From NCBI RefSeq assembly GCF_964275005.1, contig NC_092702.1, positions 6,930,330 through 6,994,329 on the forward strand: a stretch of 64,000 nucleotides of DNA, read 5' to 3'. The position numbers and the translations under genes are program-made. The stretch is from Diadema setosum (Eukaryota; Echinodermata; Echinoidea; Diadematoida; Diadematidae). A model generated the notes under the pieces. It did no database searches and had not been told where the DNA came from. It saw only the letters and a program-made list of their open reading frames with translations. This document shows, piece after piece, positions 44,926 to 57,715 of this stretch (positions are counted from its first letter, which is position 1; each line of letters opens with the position of its first letter).

Positions 44926-46722
44926 TGCTGAATGCGGTTGCCCTAAAGCGAGTTTTAATGCCGATTGGTGACTTTGGCTGAACTGTGGAGAATATTACTT
45001 GAACGAAGAATAGAAATTTTGGCTGCCCTTTCTGTGAAATGGAGTAATCCATTCGTGCAAAATAGGACGGGAAAACCTATATTTTTGCCATTTTGTTTGC
45101 TTACTGCGTAATCTCAGGGCAGTTTCAGGCAGTTTAAGCTAAGATGAATTACTCTAATCAACTCTAGTAAGAGAAGAAATTAAAATTGTTTTCGATCAAT
45201 TTAAATGGCTTATAATATTTAGTAAGCTCTCCTGGGTGATGTGATTGGATGCAGGTTGCGAACAGAATGCAATTGAACAGACGATAAAATTGACCTGACA
45301 TAATAATAGTGCAATATCGCTCATACACTTAATACCACATGCGTGTCATGCATGTGTGAGCGAGTGTGAGTGTGAGTGTGTGTATGTGTGTGATAGTTTT
45401 CTGTGTGTAAACAAGAGGCACTATAGCAACGAAACTTCAACAATGCTGTTTTCGAACCGAAAGTGAAGCGTGTATTGCGCTGAGGTATAAATACAAATAG
45501 TGAACGGTGCAGTAGAATTTGATCGAGTAAAGTGGTATTATCAATGCAATATCAAGTGACGCGTGATGACGAGCATAAAATGAACTTTAACAAAAGAGGT
45601 GGCCGAATGATGATAATAATCAAGTTAATGAACGAAAAGGTGGAAGATTAAAAGATGCCTGGGGGAGAATTGAAACAGTAAAACGGACTTTCGGGAGGCC
45701 GTTAGGTGTAAGCCCTGCTCATGATTGGTTAACCAGCCTGGCACCTCTGACTTCAACAGGTTTGCTTCAATGACGTCACTCCGTCGGTGCTGATTCGCGT
45801 CCTGTTGGTAGAGACTTGGCGCCGCCTGACGGCACGTTCTCAGTTTGCACAATGCGGGATGGTGGATTCGGGTGGCGAGCCAGGACTAGTGATGTTCCAT
45901 TTCAGCATAATGAAGCACATGTATTAGGGCAGCATATTCTGATCATAGTATACTGCTCTCCGTTGTTCAGCTCACGCACGGAGTTGGAACTGCAATAGAT
46001 TCTATACTATCAAGAGATATATATCTAATTGGACACACCTTCATCAATAACAATTTGTTGGATATTTGTTTTCCAAGGTATGTATGGATATTGTATAATC
46101 ATATTATGTGCTTTAAGCATGCAACGGGGTCCATTTAACGCTTGCTTGTAACTGACTTACATTTCAGATGAATGTATACGATTCCGCAATATGAATAAAT
46201 GAATTAAACATATAATGTAATATATGTTGTTGAATACTCCCATGTGATTTCGTCAACTCTCGGATCTTCCGGTATCGTGACGTCATACAATCAAGGCATT
46301 TGTTTGGATAGCAAAAGTGAAGAAGATAAATACAGCGACAGGAGACCGGGAGGCAGAGCTATCATCGTTTTATCTAGAAGGGATGAAATATGAAGGCAAA
46401 GTCAATGAAACAAGATGCGTGGTTATACTATAACCTGTACATCATCACGTATCTGTGCTGCCAACAAACCAGGACAGTCCACATTATTCTCCCAAAGTCA
46501 AATTTTACAGAACAACAGCGATGTGGCAAGAAGGTTATTGTCATAATAAAACGAATAGAAAGCCATGCTCTCAAGCAATATTGATCGACGCTTTTGTGTA
46601 ATTAACACTTTATTGGAACCTGGGAGTATGAACGAGACTTCCCTACTTTCTTGCATCATTCTGTTAGTGTATCACTTTAATTATCTTCTCTGAAACGTGT
46701 GCTTGCTTCGACAAACAGACGA

Positions 46723-48055
46723 ATGGTTGTTGGAACCGAGGCGATGGCGGGAACAGACAGCAACAGGAGGATGGTGAGTTGCCCGTCATATTTTTTTTAA
46801 CGAAAAAGACAGGTTGTGCCGTGATAGTGAGAGTGAGTGTACGATAGTGAGCTTTTCAGCTGGGGAGGAGATGGGATAAAGGGCGGAGATACAATCTTCT
46901 GATTCGGGTAGTTCTTGTTTACACTCTTGGTACTCAGCAGGGAATGGGTAGATTTGAATTCAGGAATATACCGTGAAAAGATCTTCTTTTTTGTGGGGAT
47001 TGAAAAGTTTTTGTATGTATTTTAGTTACCATGCAAAGGTTTTGTTTTTGTTTTGTGTTTTTTAGCAGCACTTCCTTGACGTCACAATTTGGTGTCTTAT
47101 CATCGATTTGATTTAAACAGATAATTTCAGTAAGTGATGGGTTAATTTAAAGACTACATACTTGTTAAATAGAGATCCAGGTTGATAAGAGTTAATCACT
47201 ACTTTAGTTATACTTTCCGTAAGAGCATACTTTATTATGTATGTCTATACCGGTATGTTATGTATAATGTATTTCTGTGTGAATTACAGTGCAAATACCA
47301 AATATAATGCTCAGTGATTCATGTTAAAGTGATTAGTAAAATTTGTTAATGATAGATCGTTATCTGGCAATTACTTGTAATTGGTTTTTATATTTTGTCT
47401 GATGTTATTGCAGTAGAAAATTTGTAAATTTCCGTATGTCCACCCCAGAAAATCAACTTTGATTTATCCTTCTATAAAGTGATGTCTGTATTAGTTTGTT
47501 TTTTTTTTAATTTCGGTAATCTTCACCCTGGCATAGTTGGAATGTATATGATTATTTACATATTTAATGTAATCGTTTATCTAACTGTCGTTAGGTACGA
47601 CACGATTTTGTTTCTCGTTTGCTTTCCATTTCTAAGCTGTGTTAGTCTTTAAATTTTATTTCTGGTTGTATTCTCAGTGTGATACAAACAGAAGTGCCTC
47701 ATTTTAAACCATTAGGAAACAAGCTTTTGCTCTTCAAAGAAAACATGCATCTTTAACCATGTTTAACTATTATTTGTAATGTGGGATTTTCAACTTATAG
47801 GAGGTGATGGAAGATTGTTTTCTTAACACTATATGTTGCCTGTTCAAACAAACAAAAAATTGTCAAATTTGCGTAGTAGTGCAACAACCTGTAGTTTTGG
47901 AATGAGACATGTACAGGTCTGCAATAATTTGGAGTATGTATTGTTTCACATCAATCATCTATTCAAATTTTGCTGTAAAAATACGGCTTTCCATGAGTAG
48001 GATACTAGATGTTTGCCACAGAGTTGACTGAATTGTTATTCAATAGGAGAGACAA

Positions 48056-48115
<60 letters not shown>

Positions 48116-49348
48116 ATTGATTGATTGACTGATTACTTTGTTGTCCACATTAGCAATTCTTTGTAAATTAGATATCACAACAAAACAAACATCGAATACA
48201 TCATTGGTTTAACACAGAAATATCGCACAATGCGACTGAAACTAACTCGTATTAACATACAATATCACATACACCATAACAACATGATACATTAATCTGA
48301 CGTTTACATTTTACTATGCAAAAACTACCAACATAATATATCACTTTTATAGAATTATTCAACTCATAAATGCATTCACTGATATCCCTTCCTGCATCAT
48401 CACTATACACCAAACACTCTCACCTACATATCCCAATTTATAATCATATTTTCCAAATGTGTATGTCATCAACCTCATAACTTTTAACCTTGTCTAGTTT
48501 CCCCAAATACCAAAACTTATCCAGCATTTTTTAATGAAACACCTTATTATGAATATGATTGGTTAATAAAGTATATTTTTGTTCCAAAGTTGAGTTGTAA
48601 TAAAGCTTTGAGAAAATGCATCTATATAACATGAGTTGAGATGGGCTGAATAGCCACACAATGATACACTACAACACCTACAATTCTCTCCAGTACAATT
48701 CTGTTTCACCTTGCTCTTCATTCTACACAATGTCAAGTCATACATACATTCTGATATTGAACAAGTATGATTTCTTCCATGTATAATTGAATTGAATTGA
48801 ATTGAATTGAATTGAATTGAATTGAATGCCTTCATTTTCATCGACAAGATACATACTTTTAAGAATTTATAACAAAATGGTCTGGAAAAAAATACATTAT
48901 TTTCATCATAAAGGGAAATTAACAGAAATGTAATAGATGACTATAGTGAAATGGACATAATTAAAAATGAACCAAAATTATAGGAAAAAGTCGCCATTAA
49001 GATCCCTTTATCTTTACATGGTGACAACAACAGCTGAGATATTCTATTTAGAATTAAAGCTTTTCAAGCCATTTATGTATATAGTGCCTTTCTCGATTTC
49101 TCGATGGATGAGTATATAAAATTGATAATCTTAGTGGGCATAAATAGTAAGTCAGATGTTCTTTAAATCCGATCTTGATAAATCACTGTGGGAATTATGG
49201 TTTTGTCAATGTATATTAGATAGATATACTAACATTTTATGGAGATGTTCGCAATAATGTAAACAGGCGTCATATGTGTACACGTGTATAAATTCGGACG
49301 CATAATTACAAACACAAATTCACAACAATTACACACAAATTCACAACA

Positions 49349-49421
<73 letters not shown>

Positions 49422-52400
49422 TTTACATACCTAGTGTCATGCACCAACAGAACACCCGTCAGCACCGACATAACATTTGTCATACACCGACAAAACATTC
49501 TTGGATTAGCACCGAATGACTGCGACTGTTCACGCCATGTTTGCCAACTCCAACTCTCATGTCCCGAATGGACACTTTTATTCTACCCCACCCTGGTTTC
49601 ACCAAGGCACATCACGGTTCTCCGTCACACCTCCCCCCAACAAGAGGAAAGTTATGAATGTAACTTTTCGACTATAAACACCTTCGTTGTAAGGCTTACT
49701 TCACTGTTCTTGCTTACTATTCAGCTTACATGATTACAAACTCAAAAAGTTTTGTGTTGTTTTCTTACAACCTCACCTGGCATACTACATTGTACACTTA
49801 TAATGACTGATTTTGAGCCTTATCAGAATCAGTTCACTCCGGCATCATATTGTCCACCTTTAGAACAATATATGAAAACTTGACAAGCCCCCTACAAAAC
49901 ATGTAAATACACAAATCAACAGTCTACAGTAATACAAATGTGAAACTGTTTTCAACGGGTGCACATACGAGTGCACATAATCTGGAAAAATTACACCAGA
50001 TGTAATCAATCATTTCTCCAGTAGTATCAATATTTTGACTGAGACTGTGCTTTCTGGTAGTCTCGACTGTACTTATATCCTCACATACTTGACCAATAAA
50101 CTTACATAACTTCAGGCATGAATAGTATTTTGTTTTTGGTAACACATACACTTCATCTTTAAATGTGAAATCCAAAAATACACTTTCTTCATGAAATTGT
50201 GCTGACTGTTGCAAAGATAATATGTCTGTTTCTCCAACACAAACTTTCACTGGAGTTTCACTGAATGTGGTAACAGCACGCATCTCTTGATTATAACAAA
50301 ATCATATTTAAACACGTCAACACATGTGTACATCTACTCAATGTACTTGCTAATACATCTTATACTTATGTCAACTCTGCGTCATAAGTTAACCAAAGCA
50401 ACAACAAAAATTTAACCACCGGACATCTCTTTTTGTCCCTTCACACATATGTACTGTCACGCGATAAGATGTTGCAATATACAGTGTATGTGCAAACTCT
50501 GGAAAATATCGAGATCATACTTGACACACAGATGTGACACTGTCACTCTGTAACGAAATACATATACAGGTTATTAATTTACAAAAGTGACATTATAACA
50601 TCTTGGCTTCTTTATGCCTCACTGTCACTCAACACTTTTTCATTTATACAAAACAACACAAATTCTTGTGTTTTAACACAAATCGGTTGACATAAAACTC
50701 ATAATTTGATCAACAGTTTTCCTGTGACTGGCCGATTGTGTTTTGCTATACTGTTTTTGCATTTGCTAGCATTAACTCTGAAACGTATCGGTATACATAA
50801 CAATATGAATCCTTTGACTCTTTGGTACATTGAATGAAATCACAACACATGTAGAAGTGTGCAACTGAAACACAACTTTCACTGTAATCTTACACACCAC
50901 AGATGTTGTATCCTGGCGCTTCCTGTAATGTTGGGTTTTCAAAATATCATATAATGCTTGGCTCGTAACACATCATGAAATTTTTCAAGCGATGTCTTCT
51001 TATAAAGACAGAATATTGTGTACTAGCACTTTCTCATACTTCCTAGTATCACTCATATATACTGTTTTCGTTTGAAACAAACATGATTAACATAAATACA
51101 ATTTCTTCCTTCACAGATCCTTGGGAAAGGAAGAAAACTGAACGAAAATTCATAAACACATGTATACTTTGTCATATACAAAAAAAAAAATCAACATCAG
51201 TTTCTTGTCTGTTTTGAGTCCTGTTTGAAATGTTCAGCCTGATGTAGGTTTCACTGTAGATTTGAGATTGTTACCGTTCGGCAACATCATCAGCGCGGGC
51301 ACAGTTTCAAACTCGCGACAAAGCGTCTGCTAATTTGTTGTCCTTTCCTGCTATGTGCACAATTCTCAGTGGGTACGGTTGGAGAATCAAACTCCAACGG
51401 AAGAGACGCTGATTCTTGTGCTTGAAGCGTTCTAAAAACGTCAATGGGTTATGGTCAGTGTACACCACGATGTCTCTTCCACCGTCCAAATACGCTTCGA
51501 AATGTTGCACCGCTAGAACGACACTGAGACATTCCTTCTCCACAGTTGAATACTTTTGCTGATGGCGATTCAGTTTTTTGGAGAAGAAACACACTGGTTT
51601 GCTGTGTCCGTTGTCGTCATCCTGAAGTAGCACGGCTCCTACTCCTCGGTCACTAGCATCCGTAGCTAGCTGGAAGCTCCTCTCGAAGTTTGGTGCGATA
51701 AGCACGGGATCGTTCATGAGGACGGCCTTCAGCTTCTGGAACGCATCCTGGCAGCTCGCCGACCACTGGAACGTTGTACCCTTTTTCAGCAGGTCTATCA
51801 AGGGCACCACCAGGTGACTGAAGTTGGGGACGAATCTCCGGTAGAATCCGCACATTCCCAAGAAGCGCTGAAGCTCCCGTTTCGATGACGGCACTGGGAA
51901 GTCCACGATGGCTCGGACCTTGGCATCTCGTGGTGCGACGCTACCTCGGCCTACTTTGTGACCTAGGTAAGTCACACAAGCTTTCCCGAACTCGCATTTG
52001 GCCAGATTCACCACGAGTCCTGCATGTGACAACCTCTGGAACAGCTCTCGAAGATGAGCAACATGCTCCTCCCACGTATTGCTGAAAACCAACACATCGT
52101 CTATATAGACAACACAGTTATCATGACCAGCAATAACTCGATTCATCATCCGTTGAAAAGTTGCGGGGGAATTTTTCATCCCGAAGGGCATGACACGACA
52201 CTGGTATAACCCGGAGGGCGTGACAAACGCCGAGATCTCTCTTGCATCTTTGTCTAATGGCACCTGCCAATACCCTTTCATCAAATCCAATTTGCTGACA
52301 TACTCAGCACTTCCTACCCGATCAATACATTCCTCAATCAAAGGAAGCGGAAACGAATCAGTCTTGGTTATGGTATTGACCTTCCTGTAATCTACACAAA

Positions 52401-55400
52401 ACCTGGACGTTCCGTCTGACTTTGGGACTAGCACTACTGGGGAACTCCAGTTTGAGTTACTAGGCTCTATGATTCCATTTGCAAGCATGAAATCTATCTC
52501 CCTATCAACCTGTTCTCTCTTAGCAGGATGAATCCGATATGGATGCTGCTTAATGGGTGCATTTTCACCAACATCAACCGTATGAACAGTGTCTTTCGCA
52601 CAGCCCAATTTATCACTGCAAACCTCCGGAAATTCCTGGAAGATGTCGACAACATCTTGCCTCTCCGAATCAGACAAATGATTGAGCAGTAACTCTGGAT
52701 TTTCTAGTGCCTTTGAGTTCTCTACTCGCGGAATCATTCCCGACTTGAAACTCACACTCTGAGAATCTGGAGCATCAGATTCAAACTCTTCTGCACTTTT
52801 CTCAGCACTGTGTAGGACACTCTCACTCACAACTGCACCTACATCTTCTACACGTTCATGGTATTTCTTCAACATATTCACGTGACAAACTCTCTTGGTT
52901 TTTCTACGATCAGGCATGCTCACCACATAAGTCTCCTTCCCAAGCTTCCTCTCTACTACATAGGGACCACTGAATTTAGCCTTCAATGCATCTCCTGGCA
53001 ATGGAAGTAGAACCAAGACTTTGTCTCCAACCTCAAACACACGACTCTTTGCCTTTCGGTCAAAGATTTCCTTCATTGTCTGTTGCGAAGACTTCAAGTG
53101 TTCTCTCGCCACTTCATTCGCTCTCACAAGACGCTCTCTGAACATGGAAATGTAGTCTAAGGCATTGGAATCCTTGTCTTCCTCATCAGACAACAGCTGC
53201 TCCTTCACAACTTTCAGGGGCCCTCTTGGCTCATGCCCAAACACCAACTCAAAGGGGGAGAATCCAGTGGATTCATTAGGCACTTCACGAGCAGCGAAGA
53301 GAAGAAAAGGGATCCCTTTATCCCAGTCCCTGGGATTATCCTGACAGTAGACCTTCAACATCGTCTTTAGCGTCTGATGGTACCTTTCTAAGGCCCCCTG
53401 TGATTGCGGGTGATATGCAGACGACTTGATCTGTTGAATACCAAGCTGGTACATCAACTCCTGAAAGACACGAGACATGAAATTGCTACCTTGATCCGAC
53501 TGTATTTCTTTTGGTAGCCCGTACCTAGTAAAGAAAGTCAACAAGGCATCCAGAACTGACTTAGCAGTTATGCTCCTCAGCGGAAATGCTTCTGCGTATC
53601 TCGTGGAAACATCCATCACAGTCAATAAATACTGACATCCCGACTTGGACTTCGGTAATGGACCAACGCAATCTACCATCACACGGCTAAATGGCTCCTC
53701 AAAAGCCGGAATAGGAATCAACGGCGCAGGTCTAATGGCATGTTGTGGTTTTCCTACCACTTGACATTTATGACACGTTCGACAAAATTCAGACACATCC
53801 TTTCTCATCTTGGGCCAGAAGAAATGAGTTCTGATTCTACACAAAGTCTTCTTGACACACATGTGTCCGGCCATTGGAATTTCATGTGCAAGACGTAGAA
53901 TTTCCTTTCGATACGGCGGAGGAACAACTATCTGGTCGACAACCGTCCAGTCCTCATCTGTGGGACGATCTGGAGGACGCCATTTCCTCATCAAAACACC
54001 AGACTTTACATAGAAACATTCTGGCACTCCCTTCGCCTCATCTACAGTCAATGCACCCTCTCTCAACTTCAACAACTCCTCATCTTCCATCTGTGCTTTG
54101 ATTAAAGCTGGCTGACTGAACACACCTTCTTCCCAACTTTGTTCTCTTTCACCTTCACTAGTCACCTTTCCAAAGAATGTGTCATCAAGAGAAATTTCAC
54201 TTTCAGACTCCTTTCTCTCACGCTCTGCTTCACTTGCTCGAAACCTTGTGATAGCACATGTTGGAAATACTTCTGGGAATTCATAGACCAGTTTTTCGGT
54301 TTCCCGCTCGTACACTGGGACTTCGGAAACAACCGGAAGGACACTCACTCGACCTCCTGCAAGGTCATTACCAAGCAAAAAGGAAACTCCATCCATAGGG
54401 AGAAATGGAACAATTCCCACAATCACTTCCCCTGAAATCAGTCCACTATCCAAATTCACTCGGAAAAGAGGGACCGCCTGAGTTCCTCCATTGACATCAT
54501 GTATCAGTACTTTCCTACCCGTGTTACAGTCTATGGGCATACTCTTCTTCACATCTCCTACCATGAGGGACTGTGTAGCTCCAGTATCACGAAGGATGAC
54601 AACCGGTACTCTAAATTCAGCAGTGGTTACTGTACCCTTGGAAATGAAGTCTTTGTACTTTTCATCCACACGACAACTTGAACATGTATCTGTCATTTTT
54701 GAGACACTGCTTTTCACAACATTTGGATGACGCTGTTCATCACTTACACTTGACTTAACAAAACCATTGGTGGCTGCTTGGTACTGTTTCTCTTTTGTTT
54801 CAGCATCTGAACTGTTCTGTGGACGTGTGTCTGCATGGACTAAACCATGTGTTGCTCTTTGCTTTTGTTTTTCTTTTGCTTCATTTTGTTCCAGCAATCG
54901 CCTACATTCAGACTTAATGTGACCTGTTTTCCCACAGAAAAAGCATCTCACTTCTTTGTATTGAGGCCATGGCGATTTTGGGCGCTCTTTCTGTGATTCA
55001 GTCTTTACTTTATCCCTGCGTTCACTACTGTGCCACTTTTGAGTGTCAGGATTTCTCAACTGATCAAACTTCCTCTTTCCCTCAGGACTTTTTGTTTTCA
55101 CCTTATGTGTCAACTCATACTGGTCAGCGTTGACTGCTGCACTCTTTACATCATGTACTCTTCGATCTTCCAAATATGTTCTCAAATCTGGAGGTGTCGA
55201 TTTCTTGAACTCCTCCATCAACACTATCTCTCTCAAATTGTCATAAGTGAGATCTACTTTCATTGATCGAACCCATCGATCAAACAGAATTTCTTTTTCT
55301 CTCTGAAACTCTACGTAGGTCTGTCCCGAACCTCTCCTATATCCTCGAAACTTTTGCCTGTAAGCTTCTGGGACTAACTGATAGGCAAGAAGGACTGCTT

Positions 55401-57621
55401 CCTTAACTGTGTCATAGTTATTTGCCTCCTCATCCGAGAGAGCAGACACTACTGAATGTGCCTTGCCTGTGAGCTTTTGTTGTACTATCATAGACCAATA
55501 TTTCTTCTCCCACTCCAAATTCCTGGCTATTCTCTCAAAGGAGAAAAAGAAAGAGTCTACATCCTCTTCATCAAAGCTGGGGACTGTGTTCGCCATTTTT
55601 GCAATGTCGGGCGTCTTTGGTCTCGACATAGTAACATTAGGCCTATCCCCTGGGATGCTACTGGCCTGGGCCTGGGTCAACTCAATTTGACGTTGCATTA
55701 ACTCTTGTTCGAGTCTCAGATTTTCTGCCTTTATTTTTTCTTTTTCTAACTCCAATCTAGCCAGTTCTAGTTGTGTGGAATCTACCCTCATCTCACTAGG
55801 TCTAGTAGTAGTACTTTGAGCACTTTTTCTACCAGCACTCTCAATCTCATCTGTACTCTCACTCTGGTCTGTGTGTTCATATTCTACACCACCCAGTTCA
55901 AGCTTCTTCACCAGAACTGCAAAGATTTCTTTCTTTCGACTACACTCTCTGATATCAGCATCTACATGAGTTGCAACCTCAATCAATTGGGCTTTCACTA
56001 ACCCTCTCAGTCTACCAAGAGTGACGTCTTTCACAAACTCTGCAGCATCGAACTTGGCTGCCATGATTATTCACATCTAGCTTTCCGACTAGATTTCAAG
56101 ACTACGTCGCTAACGCAACTGCCTACAGTACACTCCACTGCGTACCGAACTACGAGAATAGTCTAAGCAATTCAGACCAAACAAACGCTCGTATATCTCG
56201 AGGCCAATTTCCTCGTAAAGCCACATCTACCGATGCTAATCCAAATAACCAGAAAGTGACACACTAATCTGATAAAATGACATAACGGAAACGGAAATAC
56301 ATACCCTTCCTTTCCAGCAATCAACGCTGCAACCCTGGTATTCAGCTAGCGAGAAGACCAGTACAAGTGAGCAAAACATACTCATCGCATCACTTCGCGA
56401 ATCGCACTTCCATTCACAACCACTGCTAACGCAGCCCCATTACACATACCGTGCAATGTCACGCAGTATACAATACCGCTACGAACAGTACGAACGACAC
56501 CGTTACGTTCGCTACTCTGTGTACACATCTCACATGAGTGCGAACACTACACATACTGTACCTCCAACGGGCATCAATCATTACAACGATGTACAAAACA
56601 CCGAAATACTACCAAAAGACAGCTTGTTGGCATGTTCACTTCCCGGACATGTTCCCCACATGTCATGCACCAACAGAACACCCGTCAGCACCGACATAAC
56701 ATTTGTCATACACCGACAAAACATTCTTGGATTAGCACCGAATGACTGCGACTGTTCACGCCATGTTTGCCAACTCCAACTCTCATGTCCCGAATGGACA
56801 CTTTTATTCTACCCCACCCTGGTTTCACCAAGGCACATCACGGTTCTCCGTCACACTAGAGAGAGATATCGTACAGATGAATGATGTATGTATAATTTAG
56901 ATATATGAATATATGTATTAGTGTTTACATACACAGATAGTGGTATATATTATATGAAGAAGGATATATATTTGTACAATCATATACATATGCGTCTTTG
57001 TGCACCTAAAATGTAATGAATACCATTTGACATTCTGATCGAGAGCAATCAGGCAATGTTGGTTGTCTACGTAAACAATGAAAATTCAACAAAAACTGTA
57101 GAATAGAAATATAATAATATGAAGTCTGGCAATGCATTATTTATGTACTGAAAAAAAAAAATACGCATGAGCATAATCTCGTACCAGATTTTTTCCCCCG
57201 TTGCTAAACTGTGAGTAGACAAGTCAGATGTATGATCGAGGTCGACGTGGAAATTTTCTTTCGTATATTGGGAACCATCCACGAGTAGTAAGTGATTGAA
57301 ATATTACCCCACATCGGTGATAATCAAATTAACTTGGTTTCGACTTTTCCACGGGATGCATGATGTGCTCAGTACAGGAAGAGAAGACACTTTCCCACCA
57401 GCGAGAGAATGCATTCTATAACGAGAATGGTTCTGATTTATTGGCGTGTTTTAGGGTTGGCTGGCAACTGGCCAAATATTTGATAACGAGGGGGCGAAAA
57501 TATATATATTGCATTACATGATCTCTATATGCGAGATGATAGAATGAGCTCATTCATTTGGATACCTGCTGCAAAATAAAGAGGTTCGGATAAGGATTTG
57601 GTTTTGTCGGTGTAATAGGTC

Positions 57622-57715
<94 letters not shown>

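Larger units (their letters stand above)
39138..46722. other. Gene-poor region between HOGA1 and the predicted secreted-protein gene
   Basis: The two genes diverge from here. 39138-39420 is GC-richer and presumably holds the HOGA1 promoter. The rest has repeats listed separately and no coding gene I can support. A possible TATA-like AGATAAATA at about 46324 precedes exon A by about 400 bp; it is speculative. Confidence 0.5.
49435..56855 (-). mobile_element. Complete-looking Gmr1-like Ty3/gypsy LTR retrotransposon
   Basis: The element is 7421 bp, flanked by two 195-bp LTRs that start TG and end CA and by a 4-bp target repeat, CTAG. It reads on the minus strand, so the right LTR is the 5' one. 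Parts in order: 5' LTR, leader of about 600 bp, one long gag-pol frame, a segment of about 1.7 kb with no assigned protein, a purine-rich tract and the 3' LTR. It looks whole; I saw no breaks in its main frame. The two LTRs appear identical by eye, so insertion was recent. Integrase lies ahead of reverse transcriptase, the hallmark of the Gmr1-like lineage of deuterostomes. It sits in the first intron of the predicted secreted-protein gene, antisense to it, beside a CA/TA microsatellite. Confidence 0.95.

Noticed and set aside
46390-46584. 64-codon frame upstream of exon A
   Set aside because: No homology and no splice support; the TATA-like sequence nearby is too weak to call a gene.
49418-56932. 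The phrase AGTGTTTACATAC on both sides of the LTR element, as a longer target duplication
   Set aside because: The right copy is about 64 bp away from the LTR and the LTR is already bordered by CTAG; more likely chance in AT-rich flanks.
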